Of a DNA stretch of 64,000 bases, positions 35,619-46,544 are shown piece after piece; within the stretch, counting starts at the first letter, position 1, and every line of letters begins with the position of its first letter. The notes under the pieces were generated by a model. The model ran no database searches, had not been told where the DNA came from, and was given only the letters and a program-made list of their open reading frames with translations. The translations under genes and the position numbers were made by a program. The stretch is from Rhodocyclales bacterium (lineage in GTDB: Bacteria > Pseudomonadota > Gammaproteobacteria > Burkholderiales > Rhodocyclaceae): NCBI GenBank assembly GCA_016235025.1, contig JACRMV010000001.1, positions 744,001-808,000 of the forward strand, read 5' to 3'.

Positions 35619-36731
35619 ATGCATTTCACAGCATATAGTTTGAACCCCATGAATGCCATCGAACGCATCATTCCGATCACCGTCGCGCCAGCGCCGACTT
35701 TTTTGGCGGCGACTCCGGCCGCGCCGGGCGAAGCCTTGCGCGACACGCGCGGACGGGCGGTGCGTGACCTGCGTATCTCGATCACCGACCGCTGCAATTT
35801 CCGCTGCGTGTATTGCATGCCGAAAACCGTCTTTGGCCGCGATTACCCGTTCCTGCCGCGCAACGAGCTGTTGTCGTTCGAGGAAATCGAACGCATCGCC
35901 CGCGCCTTCGTCGCCCAGGGCGTGGAAAAAATCCGTCTCACCGGCGGCGAGCCGCTGCTGCGCCACGATCTCGAACGACTGATCGAGCAACTGGCGAAGC
36001 TGCCGGTGGAAATCACGCTCACCACCAACGGCTCGCTGCTGGCGAAAAAGGCGCAGACGCTCAAGGATGCGGGGCTGCACCGCGTCACCGTCAGCCTCGA
36101 CGCCCTCGACGATGCCATCTTCAAGCGCATGAGCGATGTTGAGTACGCCGTGAGCGACGTGCTCGCCGGCATCGAAGCCGCCGCCGCAGTCGGCCTGGCT
36201 CCGGTCAAGGTCAATTGCGTGGTCAAGCGCGGCGTCAATGACAATCAGATTCTTCCGCTGGCACGCCACTTTCGCGGCAGCGGCCAGATTTTGCGCTTCA
36301 TCGAGTACATGGACGTCGGCAGTTCCAATGGCTGGAAGATGGACGAGGTGTTGCCCTCCGCCGAGGTCGTCGCCCGCATCGATGCCGAATTCCCGCTGGC
36401 CGCCATCGGCGCCAACTACGCGGGCGAGGTCGCCGAACGCTGGCGCTATGTCGACGGCAGCGGCGAGATCGGCGTCATTTCCTCGGTAACGCAGGCGTTC
36501 TGCGGCAGCTGCACGCGCATCCGGCTCTCCACCGAGGGCAAGCTCTACACCTGCCTGTTCGCCCAGAGCGGGCACGATCTGCGCGCGCTGCTGCGCAGCG
36601 GCGGCAGCGATACCGAACTCACGGGTGCCATCGCCGGCATCTGGCGCGCGCGCGGTGACCGTTATTCGGAGATTCGCACCGCAGAAACTGCCGGCGCAAA
36701 AAAGATCGAAATGTCTTACATTGGCGGCTGA
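35619..36731 (+). CDS. moaA: GTP 3',8-cyclase MoaA
   Basis: [13 protein letters not shown] radical SAM motif; C-terminal [11 protein letters not shown]; start may be 35649. Confidence 0.95.
   Translation: MHFTAYSLNPMNAIERIIPITVAPAPTFLAATPAAPGEALRDTRGRAVRDLRISITDRCNFRCVYCMPKTVFGRDYPFLPRNELLSFEEIERIARAFVAQGVEKIRLTGGEPLLRHDLERLIEQLAKLPVEITLTTNGSLLAKKAQTLKDAGLHRVTVSLDALDDAIFKRMSDVEYAVSDVLAGIEAAAAVGLAPVKVNCVVKRGVNDNQILPLARHFRGSGQILRFIEYMDVGSSNGWKMDEVLPSAEVVARIDAEFPLAAIGANYAGEVAERWRYVDGSGEIGVISSVTQAFCGSCTRIRLSTEGKLYTCLFAQSGHDLRALLRSGGSDTELTGAIAGIWRARGDRYSEIRTAETAGAKKIEMSYIGG
35679..35702 (+). repeat. Dispersed 24-bp element in moaA N-terminal extension (forward)
   Basis: ACCGTCGCGCCAGCGCCGACTTTT; reads TVAPAPTF. 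Confidence 0.8.
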
Positions 36732-36755
36732 CCAATAACCTGCTTTCCTGCTGTC

Positions 36756-38039
36756 ATGACTTCACTGCTGCAAACCTTCTCCTGTCTTGACGACTACGAC
36801 CCGAATGCGCTGCCGGTCGAGCGCGCCCGTGCGCTGATTCTCGATGCCCTGACGCCGGTCAGCGGCCAGCAGCGCACCTTCATCCGCCAGGCGCTTGATC
36901 ACATTCTGGCAGCCGATGTCATCTCGCCGGTCGACGTCCCGGCGCACGACAACTCGGCGATGGACGGCTGGGCGGTGCGCTTCGACGACCTCGCGCCGGC
37001 GGGCGAGACGCGCCTGAAAAACATCGGTACGGCCTTCGCCGGGCGCGCCTTCGACGGAAAAGTCGGCACTGGCGAGACGGTGCGCATCATGACCGGCGCC
37101 GTCCTGCCGGAGGGTGTCGATGCCGTGGTGGTGCAGGAAATCGTCCGCATCGAAGGCGATGCCGTCGTCATTCCACCCGGCCAGCACCGTGAGCAGAACC
37201 TTCGCCGGCGCGGCGAAGACCTGCGCGCCGGCAGCCCGGCGATTCACGCCGGCAAACTGCTGCGTCCGGCCGAACTTGGCATCATCGCCTCGCTCGGCAT
37301 CGCCGAAGTCAGCGTATGCCGGCCCGTGCGCGTCGCGTTGTTTTCCACCGGCGACGAGCTCTGCTCGATCGGCACGCCGCTGTTTCCCGGCGCGGTGTAC
37401 GACAGCAACCGCTACACGCTGTGGGGCATGCTCACGCGTCTCGGCTGCGATGTCATCGACATGGGCGTGGTCAAGGACGATCCGGCGGCGCTGGAAACCG
37501 CCTTCCGCAAAGCCGCCGCCTGCGCCGATGCGATCATTACCACGGGCGGCGTTTCGGTCGGCGAAGCCGATTTCATCAAGCAGTTGATGGCACAACTCGG
37601 CGAGGTCGCGTTCTGGAAAATCGCCATGAAACCCGGCCGCCCGATGGCCTTCGGTCGCATCCAGCCCGATGGCGAAAAGCGCCCCGGCACCTGGCTGTTC
37701 GGCCTGCCCGGCAACCCGGTCGCGGTGATGGTGACCTTCTACCAGTTCGTGCGTCCGGCTCTGCTCAAGCTGGCCGGCTGCAACCCCGCGCCCGTCGTGC
37801 CCTGCCTGCCCGCACGCTGTGTCGAGCCATTGAAAAAAGGCAAGGGCCGCACCGAGTTCTACCGTGGCATCCTGTTCCAGGACAAGGACGAATGGTGCGT
37901 GCGCCCCACCGGCGCGCAAGGCTCGGGCATTCTCAAATCAATGTCGGAAGCCGACTGTTTCATCGTCCTCGAGCCGGAGCGCGAAAAAGTCGGCGCTGGC
38001 GAGACGGTGAATGTGCAGCTGATGCACGGGCTGGTGTAA
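36756..38039 (+). CDS. moeA: Molybdopterin molybdenumtransferase MoeA (paralogue 1)
   Basis: HDNSAMDGWAVR, RIMTGAVLPEGVD, FGLPGNPVAVM. Confidence 0.94.
   Translation: MTSLLQTFSCLDDYDPNALPVERARALILDALTPVSGQQRTFIRQALDHILAADVISPVDVPAHDNSAMDGWAVRFDDLAPAGETRLKNIGTAFAGRAFDGKVGTGETVRIMTGAVLPEGVDAVVVQEIVRIEGDAVVIPPGQHREQNLRRRGEDLRAGSPAIHAGKLLRPAELGIIASLGIAEVSVCRPVRVALFSTGDELCSIGTPLFPGAVYDSNRYTLWGMLTRLGCDVIDMGVVKDDPAALETAFRKAAACADAIITTGGVSVGEADFIKQLMAQLGEVAFWKIAMKPGRPMAFGRIQPDGEKRPGTWLFGLPGNPVAVMVTFYQFVRPALLKLAGCNPAPVVPCLPARCVEPLKKGKGRTEFYRGILFQDKDEWCVRPTGAQGSGILKSMSEADCFIVLEPEREKVGAGETVNVQLMHGLV
37985..38008 (-). repeat. Dispersed 24-bp element in moeA C-terminus
   Basis: AAAAGTCGGCGCTGGCGAGACGGT; reads KVGAGETV. 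Confidence 0.8.
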
Positions 38040-38057
38040 ACGCCCGTCGATTGCGTC

Positions 38058-38203
38058 AGAGCTTGTGAAGAAATCGTGGCGAGCGGGCCGCAGCGGGGCG
38101 CGGCCGGAGCGCAGAAACCGGAATGTACGTTGTTGTACATGAGGATTTCGAGCACCGCCCAAACCCCGATCCGGCACGCGCAGTAGATTTATTCACAAGC
38201 TCT
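38058..38203. repeat. MITE-like or cruciform intergenic element with 18-bp terminal inverted repeats
   Basis: AGAGCTTGTGAAGAAATC at 38058 and complement GATTTATTCACAAGCTCT ending 38203 (17/18); internal hairpin TGTAC-GTTGTT-GTACA. Confidence 0.75.
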
Positions 38204-38667
38204 CAGGTCAGCCAGCGCTCCGCCGCTGCATCGTCTGTCTCGCGCGCATCGACCCAGCGGCCGCCCTCCGGCGTCTCTTCCTTCTTCCAGAACGGAGCGC
38301 GGGTCTTCAGGTAATCCATGATGAACTCGCAGGCGGCAAAGGCGTCGCCGCGATGCGCGGAGGACACTGCAACAAAAACGATCTGCGCTCCGGGCAGCAG
38401 CCGGCCGACGCGGTGAATCACCCGAACACCGAACACATCCCAGCGGTCTTTCGCCTCGTCGACGATTGCCGCGAGAGCCTTTTCGGTCATGCCGGGATAA
38501 TGTTCCAGCGTCAGCGTCGCCACCTGGCCTGGCGTATCTCCGTGCAACTTGTCGGCGCGCACATAACCGATGAAACTGGCCACCGCGCCAACATCGACGC
38601 GACCTGCGGCCAACGCAGCCATCTCGGCGCCGGCATCGAAATCCGCTTCCTGCACACTGACCGACAT
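38203..38667 (-). CDS. moaE: Molybdopterin synthase catalytic subunit
   Basis: VASFIGYVRADK, LEHYPGMTEKAL, RVGRLLPGAQIVFVAVSSAHRGDAF. Confidence 0.94.
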   Translation of the reverse strand: MSVSVQEADFDAGAEMAALAAGRVDVGAVASFIGYVRADKLHGDTPGQVATLTLEHYPGMTEKALAAIVDEAKDRWDVFGVRVIHRVGRLLPGAQIVFVAVSSAHRGDAFAACEFIMDYLKTRAPFWKKEETPEGGRWVDARETDDAAAERWLT

Positions 38668-38668
38668 C

Positions 38669-38923
38669 TCAACCCCCCGTCACCGGCGGGAAGAAAGCCA
38701 CTTCGTCGCCCGCCTTGAGCGGCGCCTCCAGCCCGACCATTTGCTGATTCACTGCCGCCCGCAGGTTCTTTGCCGTGGCCAGCGCCGACCACGGCTCGCC
38801 GCGCGCCGCGAGATGGTCGCGCAAGGCGCCGACCGTGCCGATACCGGCAGGCAAATCGAGGCGTTCGGCCGAGACGCCGAGCGCCTCGCGCAAACCCGCA
38901 AAGAACAGTACGTTAATGTTCAT
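38669..38923 (-). CDS. moaD: Molybdopterin converting factor small subunit
   Basis: MNINVLFFAGLREALG...AFFPPVTGG (C-terminal GG). Confidence 0.93.
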   Translation of the reverse strand: MNINVLFFAGLREALGVSAERLDLPAGIGTVGALRDHLAARGEPWSALATAKNLRAAVNQQMVGLEAPLKAGDEVAFFPPVTGG

Positions 38924-38930
38924 TAAATGC

Positions 38931-40184
38931 TCACAACAGTTCTGAAAAAGGAATAAAACACACTGTATCACCACGCCGGATCGCCTGCTGCGGCGGATTA
39001 TCGACCAGGCCATCGGCCCAGGCGCAGGACGTCAGCACAGCGGAGCTCTGGCTGGCAAACAGGCTCGCGCCGCCATCGGCATCAATCCGGGCGCGCAAAA
39101 ATTCACGGCGCGGATCGCCCCGCCAGTCGAAATTCGCCCGCAGCGAAATGCCGCGCGGCGCGGTGACGCCCGCCCCCTGCATTCTCAGGATCACCGGCCG
39201 CACCAGCATGACGAAGGTGACGAAACTCGATACCGGATTGCCGGGCAGACCGATGAAAACCGCCGCGTTATTTTCCGCTGCCATGTCATATTCCGCAGTA
39301 TTCGCCGTCGTACCCGCGCCGACTTTTCTTACATGACCAAACGCCAGCGGCTTGCCCGGCTTGATCGCGATCTGCCATAGGTCGAGCGCGCCTTCGGCTT
39401 CCACCGCCGGCTTGACATGGTCTTCCTCGCCGACCGAAACGCCGCCGCTGGTGAGGATCAAATCATTTTCCTGCGCCGCTTCGCGCAACGCGGCGCGTGT
39501 CGCGGCGAGATTGTCCGGCACGATGCCGAGATCGGCCACGTCGCAGCCGAGGTTTTCCAGCAGCGCGCGCAAGGTGAAACGATTGGAGTTGTAGATGCCG
39601 CCGGGTTTCAGCGCCTCGCCCGGCATCGCCAGTTCGTCGCCGGTGGAAAACAAGGCCACGCGCAAGCGGCGGAATACCGTGAGTTCCGCCGCGCCGACCG
39701 AGGCCGCCAGCCCGAGCTGCGCCGGGCCAAGGCGCGTTCCGGCCGCCAGCACCTCGCTGCCGGCCGTGATGTCCTCGCCACGGCGACGAAGCCATTCGCC
39801 GGGGCGCGGCAGATGGTTGATGATGACGGCATCGTCTTCACGGAGGCACAGCTCCTGCATCACGATGGCGTCTGCGCCAGGCGGAACCGGTGCGCCGGTG
39901 AAAATCCGTGCCGCCGTGCCGGGTGTCAACGTATGTCCGACACTGCCGGCCGGGATGCGCTGGGCGATATTCAGCCGCGTACCCACCGCCGGCACGTCGG
40001 CGACGCGCAGCGCATAGCCATCCATCGAGCTGTTATCGAGCGGCGGCACGTCGATGATCGAGCGCAGCGATTCAGCCAGCACGCGGCCGCGCGCCATTAC
40101 AGCCGGCACGCAGTCCGTTTCCGCAACGGCCGCCACATTCGCCAGCAGGCGCTGCAGCGCCTCGTCAAAGCTCAACATGTTCAT
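38931..40184 (-). CDS. moeA: Molybdopterin molybdenumtransferase MoeA (paralogue 2)
   Basis: LDNSSMDGYALR, RIFTGAPVPPGAD, FIGLPGNPVSS. Confidence 0.94.
   Translation of the reverse strand: MNMLSFDEALQRLLANVAAVAETDCVPAVMARGRVLAESLRSIIDVPPLDNSSMDGYALRVADVPAVGTRLNIAQRIPAGSVGHTLTPGTAARIFTGAPVPPGADAIVMQELCLREDDAVIINHLPRPGEWLRRRGEDITAGSEVLAAGTRLGPAQLGLAASVGAAELTVFRRLRVALFSTGDELAMPGEALKPGGIYNSNRFTLRALLENLGCDVADLGIVPDNLAATRAALREAAQENDLILTSGGVSVGEEDHVKPAVEAEGALDLWQIAIKPGKPLAFGHVRKVGAGTTANTAEYDMAAENNAAVFIGLPGNPVSSFVTFVMLVRPVILRMQGAGVTAPRGISLRANFDWRGDPRREFLRARIDADGGASLFASQSSAVLTSCAWADGLVDNPPQQAIRRGDTVCFIPFSELL
39304..39327. repeat. Dispersed 24-bp element within moeA paralogue 2
   Basis: GCCGTCGTACCCGCGCCGACTTTT; sense strand KVGAGTTA in an apparent in-frame insertion before GLPGNP. 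Confidence 0.8.
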
Positions 40185-40690
40185 TTGAATCCCTGGTGTC
40201 GTAGTATGAAATCAAGAATGGCGTCATGGTCGTTGAGGCTCATCACTGGCAGGTTGGTTTCCAGGGCAAGTTCATCCGGCGCATCGGTCGCCACCGCGAC
40301 CAGCGTTTCGATCTCGCTGGCCACGATCAGCGGCTTGCCCAGCGCCACGCGATGCACCACCATTTTTGGAATCGGCACATGCTTGAAGCCTTCGACCAGT
40401 ACCAGGTCGCAGTCCGAAAAGCGCGCCAGCTGTTCATCAAGCGAGGGTTCAGGCGTGCCGCGCAACTCGTGCATCAACACCCAGCGTTGATCGGAAACCA
40501 GCAACACCTCGCTGCAACCGGCCTCGCGCAGGCGATAGGAATCCTTGCCGGGGTGGTCGATATCGAAATGATGGTGTGCGTGCTTGACCAGCGACACCTT
40601 GAGGCCATGCGCCACGAAACGGGGAATCAAAGCCTCCAGCAGCGTGGTTTTACCCGAGCCGGAATAGCCGGCAAGACCGAAGACTTTCAT
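40181..40690 (-). CDS. mobB: Molybdopterin-guanine dinucleotide biosynthesis protein MobB
   Basis: MKVFGLAGYSGSGKTTLLEALIPRF, VLVEGFKH. Confidence 0.92.
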   Translation of the reverse strand: MKVFGLAGYSGSGKTTLLEALIPRFVAHGLKVSLVKHAHHHFDIDHPGKDSYRLREAGCSEVLLVSDQRWVLMHELRGTPEPSLDEQLARFSDCDLVLVEGFKHVPIPKMVVHRVALGKPLIVASEIETLVAVATDAPDELALETNLPVMSLNDHDAILDFILRHQGFK

Positions 40691-42006
40691 TGCACTTCCT
40701 CGGCCGTCTTTGCGCATGGCACCACCAGCACCGGCGCGAAACCGCCGCCAGGAGTGCGGAAATTGGTTGTCTGCCCCTGCCACAACCGCGCCGCAACGAG
40801 CTGGACATGGCCGGCATAGACATAGGTGCGCAGATCGAGCTTGAGCTCGACACTCTGGTCATCCTGCTGCAACGTGCGCTGCGAAGGCGGCACCAGCGCC
40901 TGGGCCACATAGTCGCCGGCGATGATCTCGTCGAAAACCCGGCGCGTCAGCTTGTCGCCGCGATAGGTGGCCTTCGAGCCATAGCCTGCTACCGGCTTGA
41001 AGAACAGTTGCCGCCGCCGCGCCCAGAAATCGTCGGCCTGCCCTGCCGTCACGGCTTCGGTGCGCGGGATGGCCGCCGCAAGCAGGGTGCGCGTCGGCGC
41101 GTCGACACTCCAGGCCGCAAGTTGCGCGTCATCGCACAAGGCGACCAGATTGCGCTTGTCGGCGAACAGCGCATGGGCACGCGGATGCGGCGTGATCGCT
41201 ACGACATCGGCGAGATACGCCTCGCGCAAGACCCGATGCCGCGGCTCCTCGAAATAAAAGTCGGTGAGCCGGTTGTAGACCAGGTCGATGCGCGCCTCGC
41301 CGTGCCAGAGCGCACCGTCGCGCAGGCTCAACTCGGCCGGATCGGCAATCACGGCATGGAGGCCCGCGGCTTCGAACAGGCGTTGAAACAATACGAACTC
41401 GGGGTAAAGGTACTGATCGTGCGGGGCGTCATCGACGATGGCGACGGTTCGTAAAAACTCGGCGCTAGCACTACGGCGATGGTGCGCACAAAAGCGCGCC
41501 CACTCGTTGCGAAACATGTCGAGGAACAGGTGTTCGGGTGTATCGACGGCAAGCTCGCCGGGCAAAAGTGCCTGCACTTCGTCGCAGCAGGCTTTTTGCG
41601 CCCGTTCCAACAATGCGTTGAGCAAGCCGCCGCCGGCGTTGGTGTTGATTTCGATCAGTTGCGGCCCGGCCGCGCCCAAGTGAAAATCGTAACCGAAGAA
41701 CACGCCCAGCGGCCCCGGCTCATGGCGCGCAATTTGCGGCGCGCGGGCCAATGCCTGTGCCTGGTACGCAGGCAGCGCGGCGATGCGTTCAACTGCCGCC
41801 ACCAGCGCGGCCATGCGCGCAATGTGCGCCTCGCCGACGAAAACCATCGACTGGGAAAACAGATGCGGCCGCGCAACCAGCACCTCCTCATGAAACGACG
41901 GACTCACGCGTGCGAGCTCTGTCGTGAGCCGCTCGCTATCAAGAGAAACGCAGCGGCAGTCGGCGTTCAGTTGCTGCGCCCGGACGATGCAGTCGTGATC
42001 ATTCAT
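40687..42006 (-). CDS. Uncharacterised ATP-grasp-like protein (apparently permuted motif order)
   Basis: PQLIEINTNAGGGLLNALLE precedes LFFKPVAGYGSKATYRG; overlaps mobB start by 4 bp. Confidence 0.6.
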   Translation of the reverse strand: MNDHDCIVRAQQLNADCRCVSLDSERLTTELARVSPSFHEEVLVARPHLFSQSMVFVGEAHIARMAALVAAVERIAALPAYQAQALARAPQIARHEPGPLGVFFGYDFHLGAAGPQLIEINTNAGGGLLNALLERAQKACCDEVQALLPGELAVDTPEHLFLDMFRNEWARFCAHHRRSASAEFLRTVAIVDDAPHDQYLYPEFVLFQRLFEAAGLHAVIADPAELSLRDGALWHGEARIDLVYNRLTDFYFEEPRHRVLREAYLADVVAITPHPRAHALFADKRNLVALCDDAQLAAWSVDAPTRTLLAAAIPRTEAVTAGQADDFWARRRQLFFKPVAGYGSKATYRGDKLTRRVFDEIIAGDYVAQALVPPSQRTLQQDDQSVELKLDLRTYVYAGHVQLVAARLWQGQTTNFRTPGGGFAPVLVVPCAKTAEEVQ

Positions 42007-43972
42007 CCGCTAATTTTACAGCTGCAGCGGATGCGGCAAAAAAGGCTTCAACCTCGCCCGCCTCGCGCGTGCGGCGCATCGGCGGCAACGCCTGCCAGAC
42101 CGTGCGGCCATACGGCTTGGCGGTCAGGCGCGGGTCACAGATCATCAACACGCCACGATCGGTTTCGTCGCGGATCAGCCGCCCGGCGCCCTGCTTCATG
42201 TTGATCACGGTGCGCGGCAACTGGTATTCCATGAACGGGTTGCGGCCCGCCTGGCGCAGGCGATCGATGCGCGCCGCCAGCACCGGGTCGTCGGGCGGAG
42301 CGAACGGCAGCTTGTCGATCACCACCAGCGAGAGCGCCTTACCGCGCACATCGACGCCTTCCCAGAAGCTCTGGCTGGCCACCAGGATTGCGTTGCCGAG
42401 GACACGGAAGCGATCGAGCAATTCGCTTTTCGAGCTTTCGCCCTGCATCAGCAGCGGCAGCGCCCGTTCCTCAGCAGCCAGCTTCTCCTGCAGCAACTCG
42501 CGGATGCGGCGCATCGCGCGCAGGCTGGTGCACAGCACGAAGGAGCCATGACCCGCCGCGCCCGCCGCACGCAGCGCCGGCCACGCTGCCTCGACCACGG
42601 CCTCGGCATAGAACGGGCTGTTCGGATCGGGCATGCCGTGCGGCGCGTAGAGCAAGGCATTTTGCGAATAATCGAAAGGGCTGCCCCACAGTGCGGTCGC
42701 CGCCTCGGTCAGCCCAAGTTCGTTGCAGTAATGGGAAAAATTGTTGCCGACGGCGAGCGTCGCCGAAGTAAAAATCCAGGCCCGGGGGTGACCTTCCATT
42801 TGCCGCCGGAAGATCGGTGCGACATCGAGCGGCGTCAGGTTCAGCGCCAGCGCCTGGGAGAACGCCTCCAGCCATTTGACGGCGACATCCTGCTCTCCGG
42901 GCGCACCGCCGTTTCTCCAGCGCAGCAGGCGCGCCACCAGTTCCTGCGCCCGCGCCAGGCAATTCGCCAGGCCCTCGCCACGCTCGGCCTGGGTTTCGAG
43001 GTGACGGGCGAGTTCCTGCAACGCCTGCTGCACGGCATCCAGCGCAGCGCCGAAGAGCGGATCGCCTTCGACCTGCGCGCCGGGCAGGCGCAGATTTTCG
43101 CCCTTGACCGCCAGCCGCAGATCGCGCGCCGTCTTGTCCAGCGCCGTGGCGGCGTCCTGCAGGGGGGTGTAGTCCTTGCAACTGGCGAGACCCTCGCTGC
43201 GTGCATCGCGCGCCAGCTCAATCAGTTGCGAGGTCGACAGACTCTCGCCGAAAAACAGACCGGCCACTTCCGGCAACTGGTGCGCCTCGTCGAAGATCAC
43301 CGCGTTGCAGGCCGGCAGCAGCTCGCCCATGCCCTCGTCCTTGAGCATGACGTCGGCAAAAAACAGGTGGTGGTTGACCACCACCACATCGGCCATCTGC
43401 GCATTCTGGCGTGCGGCAAGGACGAAACAATCCTTCACGTTCGGGCATTCCTGGCCGAGGCAGTTCTCGCGCGTCGAGGTGGCCACGTTCCAGGCCGCCG
43501 ATTCCTCCGGCACGTCGCTGCACTCGGCCTTGTCACCGGTTTTGGTGCGCTCGGCAAAGCGCGCGATCTTGCGCAGATGGGCGGCTTCTTCGCGGCTCGC
43601 CAGCCGCCCGGTGGTCAGCGCACGTTCGAGGTGATAGGGACAGACGTAATTGGCGCGGCCCTTGAGCAGCGCGATCGTGGCGCCGATCTTGAGCGCGGCG
43701 CGCACCGTCGGCAGGTCGCGGTTGAACAGCTGATCCTGCAAGGTCTTGGTGCCAGTGGACACAATCACCTTGCCGCCCGAGAGCAGCGCTGGCACGAGAT
43801 AGGCGAAAGTCTTGCCGGTGCCGGTGCCGGCCTCGGCCACCAGCGCGGTATTGCCCGCCATCGCGGCGGCAATCTGCTGCGCCATTTCAAGTTGCTGCGG
43901 CCGCGGACGAAAGCCGGGAATGGCAGCGGCAAGCGGCCCATCGGAGGCAAAAAGGCGGTCGAAATCAGGCAT
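41999..43972 (-). CDS. DinG/YoaA-type ATP-dependent DNA helicase
   Basis: VAEAGTGTGKTFAYLVPAL, FDEAHQLP, Fe-S cysteines C-PYH...CLGQECPNVKDC, INMKQGAGRLIRDETDRG. Confidence 0.92.
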   Translation of the reverse strand: MPDFDRLFASDGPLAAAIPGFRPRPQQLEMAQQIAAAMAGNTALVAEAGTGTGKTFAYLVPALLSGGKVIVSTGTKTLQDQLFNRDLPTVRAALKIGATIALLKGRANYVCPYHLERALTTGRLASREEAAHLRKIARFAERTKTGDKAECSDVPEESAAWNVATSTRENCLGQECPNVKDCFVLAARQNAQMADVVVVNHHLFFADVMLKDEGMGELLPACNAVIFDEAHQLPEVAGLFFGESLSTSQLIELARDARSEGLASCKDYTPLQDAATALDKTARDLRLAVKGENLRLPGAQVEGDPLFGAALDAVQQALQELARHLETQAERGEGLANCLARAQELVARLLRWRNGGAPGEQDVAVKWLEAFSQALALNLTPLDVAPIFRRQMEGHPRAWIFTSATLAVGNNFSHYCNELGLTEAATALWGSPFDYSQNALLYAPHGMPDPNSPFYAEAVVEAAWPALRAAGAAGHGSFVLCTSLRAMRRIRELLQEKLAAEERALPLLMQGESSKSELLDRFRVLGNAILVASQSFWEGVDVRGKALSLVVIDKLPFAPPDDPVLAARIDRLRQAGRNPFMEYQLPRTVINMKQGAGRLIRDETDRGVLMICDPRLTAKPYGRTVWQALPPMRRTREAGEVEAFFAASAAAVKLADE

Positions 43973-44029
43973 GGCGGGCGCGGCATGGTAGCACGCCTGA
44001 ACACTCAGACCCTGGGGCGGGATGCGCCA

Positions 44030-44053
44030 AAAAGTCGGTGCTGGCGCTACGGC
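44030..44053 (-). repeat. Dispersed 24-bp element, intergenic dinG-like/katG
   Basis: AAAAGTCGGTGCTGGCGCTACGGC. Confidence 0.8.
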
Positions 44054-44076
44054 ACATCCCGGGCGGAATCCACACT

Positions 44077-44113
44077 ATAGAGTTTGGCTATTGAATAGAT
44101 AATAAAAATCAAT
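44077..44113 (+). promoter_or_regulatory. Candidate OxyR site upstream of katG
   Basis: ATAG-N7-CTAT-N7-ATAA-N7-CAAT matches ATAG-N7-CTAT-N7-ATAG-N7-CTAT with 2 mismatches. Confidence 0.65.
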
Positions 44114-44272
44114 TTTACAAATAATGGCCAAGTTTCTACCATTCACTTCGTAGCAAGAAATAAAGGAAAACCCAATGCGTTCCACATCCCTTTCCTACCC
44201 GTCGGCACTGGAGTTCTTGATTCTCTTCTATGCTGAAGTTGCACTTGCGTATTGATCAACCCCACCTGATAA

Positions 44273-46468
<2,196 letters not shown>

Positions 46469-46544
46469 TCCCGCTACGGCAAACTGAAATACGCCTTGCG
46501 CATACACAACCCGCTCCCGCCCCGGGCGCGGGTTGTTTTTCATA

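Noticed and set aside
34944-36575. 543-aa minus-strand ORF extending through moaA
   Set aside because: Only the part from 35405 downwards has a start with RBS and a signal peptide; the rest is antisense to moaA.
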